DNA of 64,000 nucleotides, taken from Schistocerca nitens. Lineage: Eukaryota; Arthropoda; Insecta; Orthoptera; Acrididae. The first letter of the stretch is position 1; each line of letters begins with the position of its first letter. This document shows positions 45,175 to 56,548 of this stretch, one piece after another. Made by a program: the position numbers and the translations under genes. The DNA lies in the NCBI RefSeq assembly GCF_023898315.1, contig NC_064616.1, positions 539,949,602 to 540,013,601 on the forward strand. Reading direction: 5' to 3'. A model generated the notes under the pieces. It did no database searches and was not told the origin of the DNA. It worked only from the letters and a program-made list of their open reading frames with translations.

Positions 45175-45896
45175 TGCACGGGGGCTTAATTATATATAAT
45201 GCAAATATTTTTAGTAGTTGTATGTCCGGTTACGAAGTCTCGTAACCGGTTGGCCATGAGTAGTATTAGTACGCAATCTGACGCCATAGAATAACAACAA
45301 AGAATGAAAGGAAATTCCCGTTAACACAATTGATTAATTAAGTCCCCAGCAACTATAACAGCTACGAAACAACAAAGCACAAGTGTAACTGTTCTGTGCG
45401 TGGAAGTGTGATTCAACGTACACATCTGGCACGGTTCTTCGTCAATAGTACACGATATTTTAAAAACCATTTACAATAAAGTAACTAAAAAACCAGAAAT
45501 ACTATAATTGCACATAGAAACCAGAATTACAGTCTAATACATGAACACAGGCCAGATGCTTTGTTGACTGAACCTGTGACCAAGAGGCATTGTTATGTAG
45601 GAAACCTCAATTAAAAAATTTTTTCTTACCTTCATATATATTGACGAAAAATACACTGTGATTATTGCAACTTCCCCAGTCAAACAGCATCTGCTGTTTC
45701 GCCCAACAGAACAACTCCACACGACATGCTCTCAACTAGTACTGCTATCGACATCATCTCAACAAGCACTGCCCACGGCAACCTCAGAACTACTACTGGC
45801 CACGGCAATTTCTGAACTACAACTGCCAGTGGAGGCGGCTGAATAATACTCTTTGGCGCCATCTATGGCGCTGCGACTCAGTGTAGCCACCTTTCA
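45175..45896 (-). repeat. 5' LTR of outer gypsy element
   Basis: Direct repeat partner of 28621-29526. It has TG...CA ends and adjoins the GTGG duplication at 45897-45900. It contains the extra 24-bp hairpin at 45226-45249. Confidence 0.93.
45226..45249. repeat. 24-bp perfect hairpin present in only one LTR
   Basis: CCGGTTACGA, loop AGTC, TCGTAACCGG: a perfect 10-bp inverted repeat around a 4-nt loop, in the place where the other LTR reads straight through (TATGTTGGCC at 28668). Confidence 0.93.
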
Positions 45897-48800
45897 GTGG
45901 GAGTGGGATTGGGAGTGAAAACGTTTGATGACACCTGGTGCAGCGCGTCACTGGAGAAAGACCCTACTCGATGTGTTTTGTCACTGACATGCACTGAGCA
46001 TTCCCTATCAAGATGCAAGTCGCTCACTACGGTCCAGGTGTATGTAAAGGAACCGTGTGCACGGAGACGGAAGCAAAGGATTGGCCCTAACACATGAAAT
46101 GCAGTTGTTTGCCATGATTAAACATTAATAATTACAGCTTTGTGATGGTAACTGTCAGCTACTGTAACGAAACAAGGATTACAGGTTACGTACATCTATT
46201 GATAGGACTCCAATGATTGCACAGAACAACAAGGGTCAAATAGTCATCACGGGGCAATGAGTGTGTATACACATTTGAGAATGAGCTAAATATGATTCGT
46301 CGGAGGGAAATGACTGGAAAAGTTCTCGTAAATTACACCGAACTAACATGAAATCATGTTACCTAACTGGCAATAGTGGAGCTAAAGAGTTAGCGATGAT
46401 TGCATCGAAAGGTTGGTGAGTAAAGAGACACAGAAACCCAGAGATTAAAATAATGGTCGAAAGGCCACCTTGGACTGACTGATCAATCTGAACGTACGTG
46501 CCTATCATCTCACAAGAATTTCGAACGCCGTGGCTGCGACCCCTATTTCATTAGTGCTAGTCCAGTTATGACGTTTTTTGATAGTTCACAGTCTTACGGC
46601 GGAAATTCAAGCGCCGCCATGACAGTCGGAAAGGAGAGACCAGAGAGGGCTGTACATCATTTGCGCGAGACGAGGTGCAGCGAGATGCTAGGCAGGATCG
46701 GACGCTACCACGGCACGACCTATCTGCTCGAGAAATGCCTTATCCTGATGTGGTGAAGAAGCCAGAAGTCATCGGCAGAAGTTGGAATCAAACGCAGACG
46801 ATGATTATACGGATCTATCGGCTTTCCAACAGACCACCAAATCCTCTTCTCTATTGTACATTTTTTTTTGTAGGGCCGTTGCGCCACAGTGGATGAGAAT
46901 TCTGACACACAGGCTCCCTGTAGCGGTTTCCAGCAAGTTCAATACATTCATATACTTGGTTGAATAAATCGCCATGAACTAGCTCCCACGGTTACCCACT
47001 GGATACATTCGACTCTATTTTGCAATCACCGACATAAAATCAAGTAACTGCCACCTACACAGAATTGCCAACATTGTAGGATGCTGAAATTTAAATATTA
47101 AGTGTTCTTTTCCTCTTGAGCTACTCTATTGCGCTATCTATTTGTTGAAAACGTCGTGCAGTGCAAAAGAAAAGCTTTAACTGTATGTCGCTCAGAAGTC
47201 TACATCCGGCCTTATTTATTACCTCACAGCACTGTGGAATACGGAAGATCTGGACGAAGTGTTTTTGACTTCTAGAGCTGCTGCAGTTACGGTTCAGCTA
47301 GTAGTGTGACTGTAAGTGTAGTGAAGTGTTGACAAAACGTCGCGAGTTCAAATACATTCACTGCTTAATTTTTTAAAACGCAGTCCTGTTGTCTGCTGAA
47401 GTTGTCAATCGAATGAAATTTGGAACATAATTCCCTTCACTTCTCAAGCCAAAATAGCCGCATGTGGAAAAAGGGACAACTACTGCGACCTTTCTGATAC
47501 TAGTTATTTATTTCTGGTGATGAAAATAACGCTATTTAGGGTTACAGGACACTTATTCTATCTTTTATTTGAGCTTCTGTATGTCGATAAAACTGGTTCT
47601 CAACTGGGAATGCAACTCAGACCGACCTTAACGCGGAATTTGATCCCTTCGTGACATTACAGCTCGACTATTATTTGTTGTTTGTACAAAACTGCAGATT
47701 CCACAACTTCTCCACATATTACGCGTGAATGGGCTCGAATCCTGGCCCGACACTGTAGTTTTCATTATGTATTATCAAGGTCTAGCATGAGAACACCTAT
47801 CTGCTTGTCGATAAAAATTTTGATTTTTAATGTATTTTCGTTCGATGTCAACACTAACGATATCGGACGTTTTGGACTCCCAGTGAGACACAGAACTATT
47901 TGCGGGATCAATGTGAGTTCAAGGATGTTATTTCAAGCTGCCGGTGGAGAAAAATTCGGTAGCTGACGTCTCTCTGTGTGTAGTCAACAACGATAAGTGT
48001 GGGGTCCGATTATCAGTCAGCACTCAACGCTTCGTCATATTATTACTAGGTCAAACATGCTCACATGTCGCTGCTGGTGTAACAAACCCATATTTAACGT
48101 ACGTTTTCTGTAGAATATAACAGCGATAGGTGCAGGGTTGGAGTACTGGGAAGGAAAAAATTAATGTTTCTTCTCGTCATTTCTGGTAAAACATCTTGCT
48201 AATACCGAGAAAATCCGATATATCACAGTTGATTGTGCCTCGATAACAATCCGTTTACGTTCTGGGTTCCAAACCCTGTCCAACACAAAGCCTTACCTCA
48301 CGGCATTTCAAGGAAGTTACTTGTGAAGAAGCAATATTTAACATCCGTTGTAGTTTGTAAACAGGGACAATGGAAGCCGAGTAGGATTTTGCGTCCGTTC
48401 ACAATGTCTACATTATGTAATTTAAAGTTGGTGTTTTCTTACCGATACTGTCTGATATCGAGGTATATCACTCTCTGTATGCCTAGTCAGGAATGACTGT
48501 AAGTTTCCGTCAGTCACGAAATCTTTCCTTAGTCTGCATGACCTGGGTTTGAATCCATATGCAGAACGAGACGGTTTGTCGAGTCATTTGAAGTCCATAC
48601 ATATTCTTCACTAGCAGCTCGTGAGTAACTTAAATTTTTAATCTCATTTTCTGTTAAATAATAAGTACGGCATGTTACTTTCAAGAGGAAATCATGAATA
48701 CGACGAACTTACTACGTGTGTTATCAATCTGACGTAATAATTGTAGTGGTAACATTTCAGGTACCGGTATGACATTTATTGTAATAAATGTGAGCTTACA

Positions 48801-49366
48801 AGCCTTAAGGACAGTCCTATCTGTGATAATGTGTTCCCTGATACTTGTAGTATCGTGGTATTAGTTTCCATGTTGAGTTATTGCGATACAGAGCAGTGTT
48901 TTCTAGTAATGATTTGTTGGAACCATTTTCAATAGCCAAACGACTGTACCAAGGAGTGATTAGAGGACCAGCTAGACAGCTGCGTTATGAGGGTTGTATG
49001 CGAATTAGGCGGAATGTAATTCAGGTCGTTCGCATACTTTGAGCACGACTGTACATACATTGGTGCATGTAGATACTTTGCCTGCAAAGTGTGTTGCAAA
49101 TAAATTTAATAATAAAGAAGAAAAAAATTAAAATGTCATGTCTGACGTTCAACTTATATTGCACGACATTTGAAAGGGAAGTTAATTTTTCAGGCATACA
49201 AAAGACTGTGACGTCATATCATCTGAACCATGTGTCGTATAGTGATATAACTTTGCAAGTATTATATGGGAATATTGTGTGCAGACCTTTTTCTGAACAT
49301 AGTTCATAGTACAGAAGTAATATTTTAAAACGTCATATCTGATACTGAAGTCTTACTGCATGAACG
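45897..49366. other. Gene-free stretch right of the nested retrotransposons
   Basis: Only short frames without known domains. Box B-like words occur at about 47733 (GGCTCGAATCCTGGCC) and 48546 (GGGTTTGAATCCATATGC), suggesting worn tRNA-derived repeats, but neither has a convincing head or end. Confidence 0.4.
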
Positions 49367-49377
49367 GCGAAAATGGA

Positions 49378-49569
49378 AAAAATGGCTCTGAGCACAATGC
49401 GACTTAACTTCTGAGGTCATCAGTCGCCTATAATGTAGAACTAATTAAACCTAACTAACCTAAGGACATCACACACATCCATGCCCGAGGCAGGATTCGA
49501 ATCTGCGACCGTAGCGGTCGCTAGTCTCCAGACTGTAGCGCCTAGAACCGCACGGCCACAACGGCCGGC
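49378..49569 (-). repeat. Main-family SINE, 11-bp perfect target duplication
   Basis: Reverse-oriented full copy: tail AAATGGCTCTGAGCAC, box B complement GGATTCGAATCTGCGACC, head ending ACGGCCGGC. GCGAAAATGGA stands at 49367-49377 and 49570-49580. Confidence 0.97.
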
Positions 49570-49967
49570 GCGAAAATGGAGTATACGATAAACTTTTTTC
49601 CGTTCATCGTTTTGTGGAAGTGTCAACGAGAAGAACTACAGTAGAGGTCGAAAATCACGCGTAAACTTTCTTCGAACTCACTAAGGGCTTTCATTTTGAA
49701 ATACTGGATGAATGAAATATGGGTATTTACGCACCATCCCTTACGCTGCCTCAAGACAAACATGCAGCTTCCAAAAGTGATACTAGACTTATTGTGTTAT
49801 ATTTATAACATAATAACGTATTTCTTATTGACTAGATCTTGACAATAATTTTAAATGTTCAAATTCTGTCAATATGTATGCCAAATAGTGAAAATAAGTA
49901 TTTTGTTTCCTCTGGAATTCTTTAGTTAGTCAATTTGTTACTGATACGGGGTTCCAGCAGAGTCATT

Positions 49968-49999
49968 CCCCCCCCCCCCCGCCCCACCCCACCTCCCCG
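49968..49999. repeat. C-rich tract
   Basis: A run of 12 or more C followed by GCCCCACCCCACCTCCCCG. The SINE that follows duplicated the end of this tract. Confidence 0.9.
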
Positions 50000-50193
50000 A
50001 GCCGGCCGAAGTGGCCGTGCGGTTAAAGGCGCTGCAGTCTGGAACCGCAAGACCGCAACGGTCGCAGGTTCGAATCCTGCCTCGGGCATGGATGTTTGTG
50101 ATGTCCTTAGGTTAGTTAGGTTTAACTAGTTCTAAGTTCTAGGGGACTAATGACCTCAGCAGTTGAGTCCCATAGTGCTCAGAGCCATTTGAG
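50000..50193 (+). repeat. Main-family SINE, 11-bp perfect target duplication
   Basis: Full copy with AGCCGGCCGAAGTGGCCGTG at its head, box B GGTTCGAATCCTGCC at about 50067, and tail AGAGCCATTTGAG. CCACCTCCCCG stands at 49989-49999 and 50194-50204. The head has the best-preserved class II tRNA look in the window (GCGGTTAAAGGCG, variable arm GACCGCAACGGTC). Confidence 0.97.
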
Positions 50194-50204
50194 CCACCTC
50201 CCCG

Positions 50205-52302
50205 CCAAAAACATGGCTCCAGGCTCCTGCGTCCGTCTAAACTTGCACTGTTAACAAACGAATTCATTACCTGCTGTAGATATCGTGTTACACCTACCTC
50301 ACCAACGGTGACACCACATTGTACCAGGACCTACCTTTCTTTAGGTGGAATTATCCTGCGAATGCATCTGAGCCTAATTTCTACGCCCTGTGAAGTACCG
50401 GAAGGTGAGCTTCACTTGGCTACGGTAGTGTTTGAATAAAATAAGGATGAGGCTGTTCTGGACGACAGCGTGCTTTGTGCCAGTGACTAGTCAGCTTAAA
50501 TTGAGGCGTGACTTTCTGCGTTATGATCTGTCTATCCACTATAAGAAGCCGTAACAGCTGACAGTGGCCATGTTATGAACATGTATTCAATTCTGTCAAC
50601 GAATGTTTTCCCCCAATCGAGGAACTGACATTTCATCTTTAATACAATTAACATGAAAACCTTAGTGCCTACAACACGTCCGACATGAGTCCCATAGGCA
50701 AAGTACCCAGGATCACGCCACGATAAGAAGCAATTATATCGCGCTCGAATCCGACACCTACTGTTAGTACAAGCCTAACCACATCCTGATCACACGACAA
50801 ACCAAACCGTTTGGTTCTTCGCACCAATCTCCCGCCTCCGACACGTAACACGACCCCACTCCCAACCATACCTCCAACAGTGCGGTAATGCCTCATCTTA
50901 TTTCTCACCGCTTTAGTTCGAATTGTAAAAACGCTATGAAATCCCGAACAGTACTTCCAGTTTAAATACCTTGAGCAATAAAATCTATCTTTTGTAATTT
51001 AGGACGTGACCTTCAAGCCCTGTCAGTTAAATGAACAGTGAGAAACAAATCAAATAATTTCACATTGAAATGCAATGTGAGCGTTACAGTAACGTATGTT
51101 TTCGAATAAGAACAGAGCCAATGCTTTCAATTTTATTCTGAGTATTTTGTAAACGTATAGATAAGTGTCGTACATACACTGTCCCAGGTGGTCTCACGTG
51201 TAATATTTGCCTCACTAATAGATAACTGTGTATTTTTCTTAATCTTACATATTAAACTTCTCTTGTTAATGTACCGCTTCTCTGAAAAATAGTGAATTAT
51301 TAATTATTAATAATAAGTTAATAAATAATTTGAGATAATTGTTTTAGGCGAGAGTAGTAGCAAATGTCAGCGATCGATTCTGACAAATCTTCTTTAAAAT
51401 CAGTCCTTGCCATACTGCTGACATTTAAGACCGACTGGAGAAACCTACTTGAAAATGACGATCTCAGTGGCTGCGAAACATCGAATAGAATTGCAGGCAA
51501 CGTAACAGAGTGTCGATAAGGCTGCCGCCAGGATTACCTACCTCCTACGGCCTTCTGCTCCTCTGGCACCAGCGACGCAGACGGACGGAGACGAGCGTCT
51601 CAACCAATGAGATGTCCTTATTCGCTACCCTATATTGGGTGCGGAACAGGGCGTGGTCTGGGCAGAGGTTACAGCCGTAGACCTTCTCTGATATTATGTT
51701 CTCCTAACACTAGGCCGCGTGAGTGAGCTGCCCACGAGGCTACCCGAAAAAGTCCGAAGACATCCGGAAACACTCGATCGACAGCTGTCTCCCGCGTATG
51801 AGACACGTAAGTATTCTTAGCGTTGTGGTAATTCTTCAAGTACAAGGCAATGAATACTTACGACACAATATAACACGCGAATACTATTTTCGAAAGTGTA
51901 GGCTCCCAATCGTGTGTTGCAGAAAAGTGCCATCGAAAAAAAAAATTAATGACGGTTAGCTCATAAAAACTCTGCAGGGCAGAGAAGCACTCGAAACTAC
52001 GCTAGTTTGTGAGTTTTTAGTTGCCATTTCATCATATACGTTCTTGCAAGCAGAACAGCCATATTGTTGTCCTGTCAGTGTCAGCGAGTGATATTTTACC
52101 TTTGTTTTTTATATCCCCTGTGCGACCAGGTGGTACTTCGTGTTCCACCGTCTTCTGAGCCCTAATGTGTAGTTCCAGCTGCATCAGTAAAACTAAAGAC
52201 ACGTACACAACAGCAAGCGTAATGACGTAATGGGCACTGTAGCGCCAAAAATTAATATACTGCAAAGGCCGACAGCAATTACAAGTAGTACACATCGTTC
52301 CA
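50205..52302. other. Gene-free stretch left of composite repeat B
   Basis: No recognisable gene. A GC-richer segment at 51520-51800 has short frames on + only (51723-51959), without known domains. A TTAATTATTAATAATAAGTT tract stands near 51299. Confidence 0.4.
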
Positions 52303-52429
52303 GCTCTAAAGCATATATTTTGTCATTTAACAGGTTACTAAATCGAGTCAAATTTTCAAAAAATTTCTCTGTTAGAACCAACTTATCGGAATAATTTTGC
52401 ATCCCTCTAACGTAGATGCATGCCTAATC

Positions 52430-52870
52430 AGATGAGTTCAGGTATCAGTTGGTACGCTGAAAGTAGGTTTCGAGTGTGACAAAACCACACGAGACCAAGG
52501 ACCCAGGTAGTCAACAAAGCACTGTGCAAGCTGGTGGTGGCTCCTTAATGGTGAGAGCTTCTTTACATGGAATGGTCTGTGTCCTCTGCTCCAGCTGAAC
52601 CGATTATTGCTTGGCTATTGCTATTACGTTCGGCTACTTGGAGACCGTTTTCAGCCATTCATGGACAACATATTTCCAAACAACGATGCAATTTTAGTGG
52701 ATGACAGTGCATCATATAGTGGCAGCATAACTTAATTTTTCTGAAGGGGCTTCCAACGAGGTATTGAGCCTATGTCGTGCCGTGTTGATGCACTACGCCA
52801 GGCAGAAGGAGGTCTGACATGATATTTGGTGGGATCCCTTGACCTTTGTCTCATTAGTGTATATTGTCCA
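52430..52870 (+). pseudogene. Tc1-like transposase fragment 1 in copy B
   Basis: Same blocks as in copy A (GGTGGTGGCTCCTTAATGGT, then an LLGDRFQPF-like stretch and FPNNDAI near 52675-52695, VDDSAS near 52699). Slightly different decay from copy A, so the two can be used to date the duplication. Confidence 0.72.
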
Positions 52871-53084
52871 TATTACCCAGAAAAGCGAAGTGGTAATGAG
52901 AGCTTATCAGGAAATAATTTTGTTGCGTGACATGCTATAGTGACGCTCTGGTTAAAGTAGTGCACGGTACTACATCGCAGTGCGAACGTGGAAGGTGAGT
53001 GTAAAACATATCTAGGCGGCATGCATAACGGCTTGCGGTTAACGCGATTAAATTTATTGACAGTGAGAAAGAAATTGGAAATTT

Positions 53085-53197
53085 GAGGTCATCGGTCCCT
53101 AAGCTTACACACTACTTAAGCTAACGTAAACGAACTTACGCTAAGGACAACACACACATACCCATGCCCGAGGTTGGACTCGAACCTCCGATGGAGG
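53085..53197 (-). repeat. Old SINE 3' fragment in copy B
   Basis: Counterpart of 21600-21727, with CCCATGCCCGAGGTTGGACT. Confidence 0.75.
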
Positions 53198-53485
53198 GAA
53201 ATGAGAAAGAGAAAGGATTTATCATGGCAGCTGAGTAGGCGACGGATCGAGCAGGCAGAATGTTGTACTCGAGTAACAGTACGTTTTCCTCAAACAGGTT
53301 ATTCAACACAGAACCAAACTTCAAGGCTAGCAACGAAACTTTTAGAAAAATGTTTTAAAAGACGCCAAAATAAACCTGTTGTTATGTGTGAAGGAGTAGA
53401 CACAGTTGCAAAAAGGTCATACCACATTAGGTTTTTATGCAAGAATGAAGCAACACAATTAGTGTCGAAATGCCTTCTGTACTGA
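53174..53485 (+). other. Open frame of 103 codons, copy B counterpart, function unknown
   Basis: Same length and frame as 21705-22016 (KRKDLSWQLSRRRI, YHIRFLCKNEATQLV). Followed at 53488 by an A17-like run absent from copy A. No family recognised; probably not a gene. Confidence 0.3.
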
Positions 53486-54230
53486 CAAAAAAAAAAAAAA
53501 AAAGAAACGAATTGGAGACAACTGTGTTGTCCTTTGTAACAATTTGATTTGGAAGTTGTTGTACCTTTTTTCTGGTACTGGCAAACTTTCACGTCCACAT
53601 TCATTTTCTGGCGACAGGGCATACAGTACCTCACAAGGAGAGGGTTGGTACATGCCTATTTAAACCACCCGTGCGGTTCACAAGAACAGCGATAAAAACC
53701 GAAAGGTTCTCTGGATATCCAGGTGTGATGTTCGATTATAAAGATATCTTATTCTGTATTTTGTGTACGATGACGAAAACGGCGGGACTAAGTATTAGAA
53801 ATAAAATAAATATTGTTAATTGAATAAAAGTAGTGAATAACGTCAGTTTGATATAATGTAAAAAAAGATGTAAGAAGTGGAAGAGTTTCGAAAATATATC
53901 CCTTTGCCCGTCACGAATTATTTTAACCACTAACAGGTGCCACTTCTCTGACTAGTGCCTTCAATTTTAATGCTGTAGTACATAAAGACAAATTATTTAT
54001 TTCTTACTCGTAATGTCTTTACTCATTCTGATATTCCTAGCTACTGCACATGTCCTAAATATTTCATTACGATAATACAAGAGCAGTGACCCCTTCGCAG
54101 TCATTTTCCACAATGATCTGAGGGGAACAACACAACAGTGTCATATGGGTAAGAGTCTTAAGCTTCTCTTCTTCAAAAAAGTAAAATATGAAGGCGCCAA
54201 AAATATTACTTCACAGAATTGTTAATCGTT

Positions 54231-54432
54231 GGCCGGCCGTGGTGGCGGAGCGGTTCTAGGCACTCAGCTCGGAACCGCGCGACGTCTACGGTCCCGGGTT
54301 CGAATCCTGGCTCGGGCATGGGTGTGTGTGATGTCCTTAGGTTAGTTAGGTTTAAGTAGTTCTAAGTTCTAGAGGACTGATGACCACAGCTGTTAAGTCC
54401 CATAGTGCTCAGAGCCATTTGAACCATTTTTG
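54231..54432 (+). repeat. Main-family SINE in copy B only
   Basis: Full copy: GGCCGGCCGTGGTGGCGGAG, box B GGTTCGAATCCTGGC near 54297, tail GAGCCATTTGAACCATTT. Flanks TGTTAATCGTT (54220-54230) and TGACAATCGTT (54433-54443) match at 9 of 11. It lies inside a ~430-bp stretch (54167-54600) lacking from copy A. Confidence 0.94.
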
Positions 54433-55852
54433 TGACAATCGTTAGAGTGGATTTAGGTAATCCATTCGTTACAGACAAGTGACTCTCGGAAACGGTATTT
54501 GATCTGATTAGGAAAATAGATTCAGACCCAACATGTAATTATGACAGGAAAATTCGCATTATGATTCCCAAATTAGATATTTATTTTCTGCAAATTGTAT
54601 AGCAAGTAAACAAGGTGTTAACCGGCCGGTTTGCCGAGCAGTCTAATGCGAATGCGGGCTGGTTCCTCTTATTTCTCCTCAGCTACACTATGTCGGCGAT
54701 TGCTGCGCAAACAAGTTCTCCACGAAAGCGTACATCACCATTACTCTACCACGCAAACATAGTGTAGCGCAGAACTGTTTGTGACCGTGTATCAAAGGAG
54801 AGCCACGGAAATGGAGGCAACAGAGCGCATCCTACGAGACTGCCACGCCAGAAGAAAAAAGATGACCAAGGCATTTACGAAAAGATTACGTAACATCTTT
54901 AGGCCCTTATTTTAAAGTTGTTTTTGTAATACCATTTATCCTGATGAGGAGGTATTAAATCGAGAATTGTCGCTAAATAAATAACACAATAGTGGACACA
55001 GTTTGTGACCTATGGCGGTTATTTAAAAAAAAAACAATGTTTACATATCTTATGAATAGCGCTACATCCATCGCAATATCTAACTAGAACTGGGTCTCGG
55101 CTGCGAAGACGACGTATTGCCACTGATGTGTCCAGTGTCGTAGGGCGGACTCCTGTCGGCTGCCTCTCTCTGCTAACTTCACAAAGAAAGCAATAGCAAT
55201 AGTCACTGTGCTAAGAGTCTGTTGTGCTCCAAACGTCGCCGCACTGTTATTGTGGACAATTGTTTGCGGCAAACAAGCCCATTCCGTTGCGGAAATGGCG
55301 CTACATTCCATCGCAGCCAAGTGCACAGTATTTCTTCCTATAGGGTGCTAGATGCGTCGGGAGGTTTAGATCCTGCATGACATACCGTGGGATACTGATA
55401 AACGTGACTGCGATACCGTGGAACTATAAACTACAGCCTCAGTAGGCCACGATTTGGCGCTGCCGAATTCAGACGTGTGATGGTGGGCGTTTCTCCGTCC
55501 ATAGAACAAATATTCGCACAAACAAAAACCCTCAAATGAGTTTTCTGCATGATAGCACGCTGTGTAATCTTTCCTCATATACAGAATGGACACAGCGTTA
55601 CTCCTACAGACTCCAGCTTCGAGCGCTTGCGTTGATATTCTGGTGATTTACATATAGCATTGCTTCAGCAGACTACATATCGTTGTTCGTTACTTCGCAT
55701 GTACATTGTACTACAGAATATTGATATCGCTGGCAGTTGGAATTGGAACACGATGTGACTCTGCTATGCTGACCAGTATAAAATTAGGATAGGGAGTATT
55801 TTGTATCCATAGAGAAATAGTAACATCGGAATGAGTCGATCAGGAGAGCTCA

Positions 55853-56052
55853 GAGGGGAGGAGGAGATTAGTGTTTAACTTCCCATCGACAACGAGGTTA
55901 CTGGAGACGGAGCACAAGCTCGGATTAGGGAGGGCAGAAGATGGAAATCGGCCGTGCCCTTTGAAAGGAACCATGTCCTCATTTGCCTGAAACGATTTAG
56001 GCAAATCACGGGAAACATAAATCAGGATGGCAGGAGACGAGTTTGAAAAGTC
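55853..56052 (-). repeat. Old SINE fragment (third family) in copy B
   Basis: Counterpart of 24180-24376 (GTTTAACTTCCCATCGACAA, GGAGACGGAGCACAAGCTCG). Confidence 0.8.
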
Positions 56053-56109
56053 AGGAGAGCTCACACACTTTAATTGTGCTCTACTCATCGCATATCACCT
56101 GACTAATAA

Positions 56110-56476
56110 ATCCATAAATAGCTGTTAAATCCTTTCAAAGCGGCCCAAGTCCATTGCTGATTACTTGCTTGTGATGTGGAACCGCAAAGAAATAACCCTG
56201 CGCTAAACCAAGACCAGGCAGTCCACATGTACTGACAGACAGGGACCGTCGACTATTCAGGTGGATGGTTGTAAAAATTTGCTTGAAATCAGCAAAAGAT
56301 ATCACTCATGAATTCTACAATACTTCCACCAGTCTGGTAACACAATATTTGTATGCAGGGAGATAAAGAGAATGAGTTTCAAGGTTCGAACAGCGCCACG
56401 TAAGACACACATTCCTGTAGTCAGTCATAAGCAACGCTTGAGGTAGTGTATAGAGTGACGACAGTGGACAGTTCAT
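56110..56476 (+). pseudogene. Tc1-like transposase 2 in copy B, 5' part before the LINE
   Basis: Matches 24440-24800 of copy A. The LINE inserted just before the HDWKRVI block. Confidence 0.75.
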
Positions 56477-56548
56477 CTACATCTACATCTACATACATAA
56501 TCCGCAATCCACCATACGGTGCGCGGCGGAGGGTAACACGTACCATAA

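Larger units (their letters stand above)
28621..45896 (-). mobile_element. Outer Ty3/gypsy LTR retrotransposon, minus strand, interrupted by a second LTR element
   Basis: Two LTRs in direct orientation bound the element and the 4-bp duplication GTGG stands outside (28617-28620 and 45897-45900). Reading on the minus strand: 5' LTR (45896-45175), primer-binding-like site, gag (44884 downward), RT and RNase H, integrase (to 41064), about 3.4 kb of non-coding 3' sequence, a purine-rich tract just before the 3' LTR (GGAGGAGGGGCATA read on the minus strand at 29540-29527), then the 3' LTR. Without the 8.1-kb inner element it is about 9.1 kb. Part of gag, the protease and the RT fingers are missing. 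The LTRs are still similar over their whole length, so it is younger than gypsy element 1. Confidence 0.93.

Noticed and set aside
51723..51959. 78-codon frame with ACGTAAGTAT nearby, as a host first exon
   Set aside because: A splice donor word alone is weak, no domain is seen and no acceptor-linked second exon could be found.
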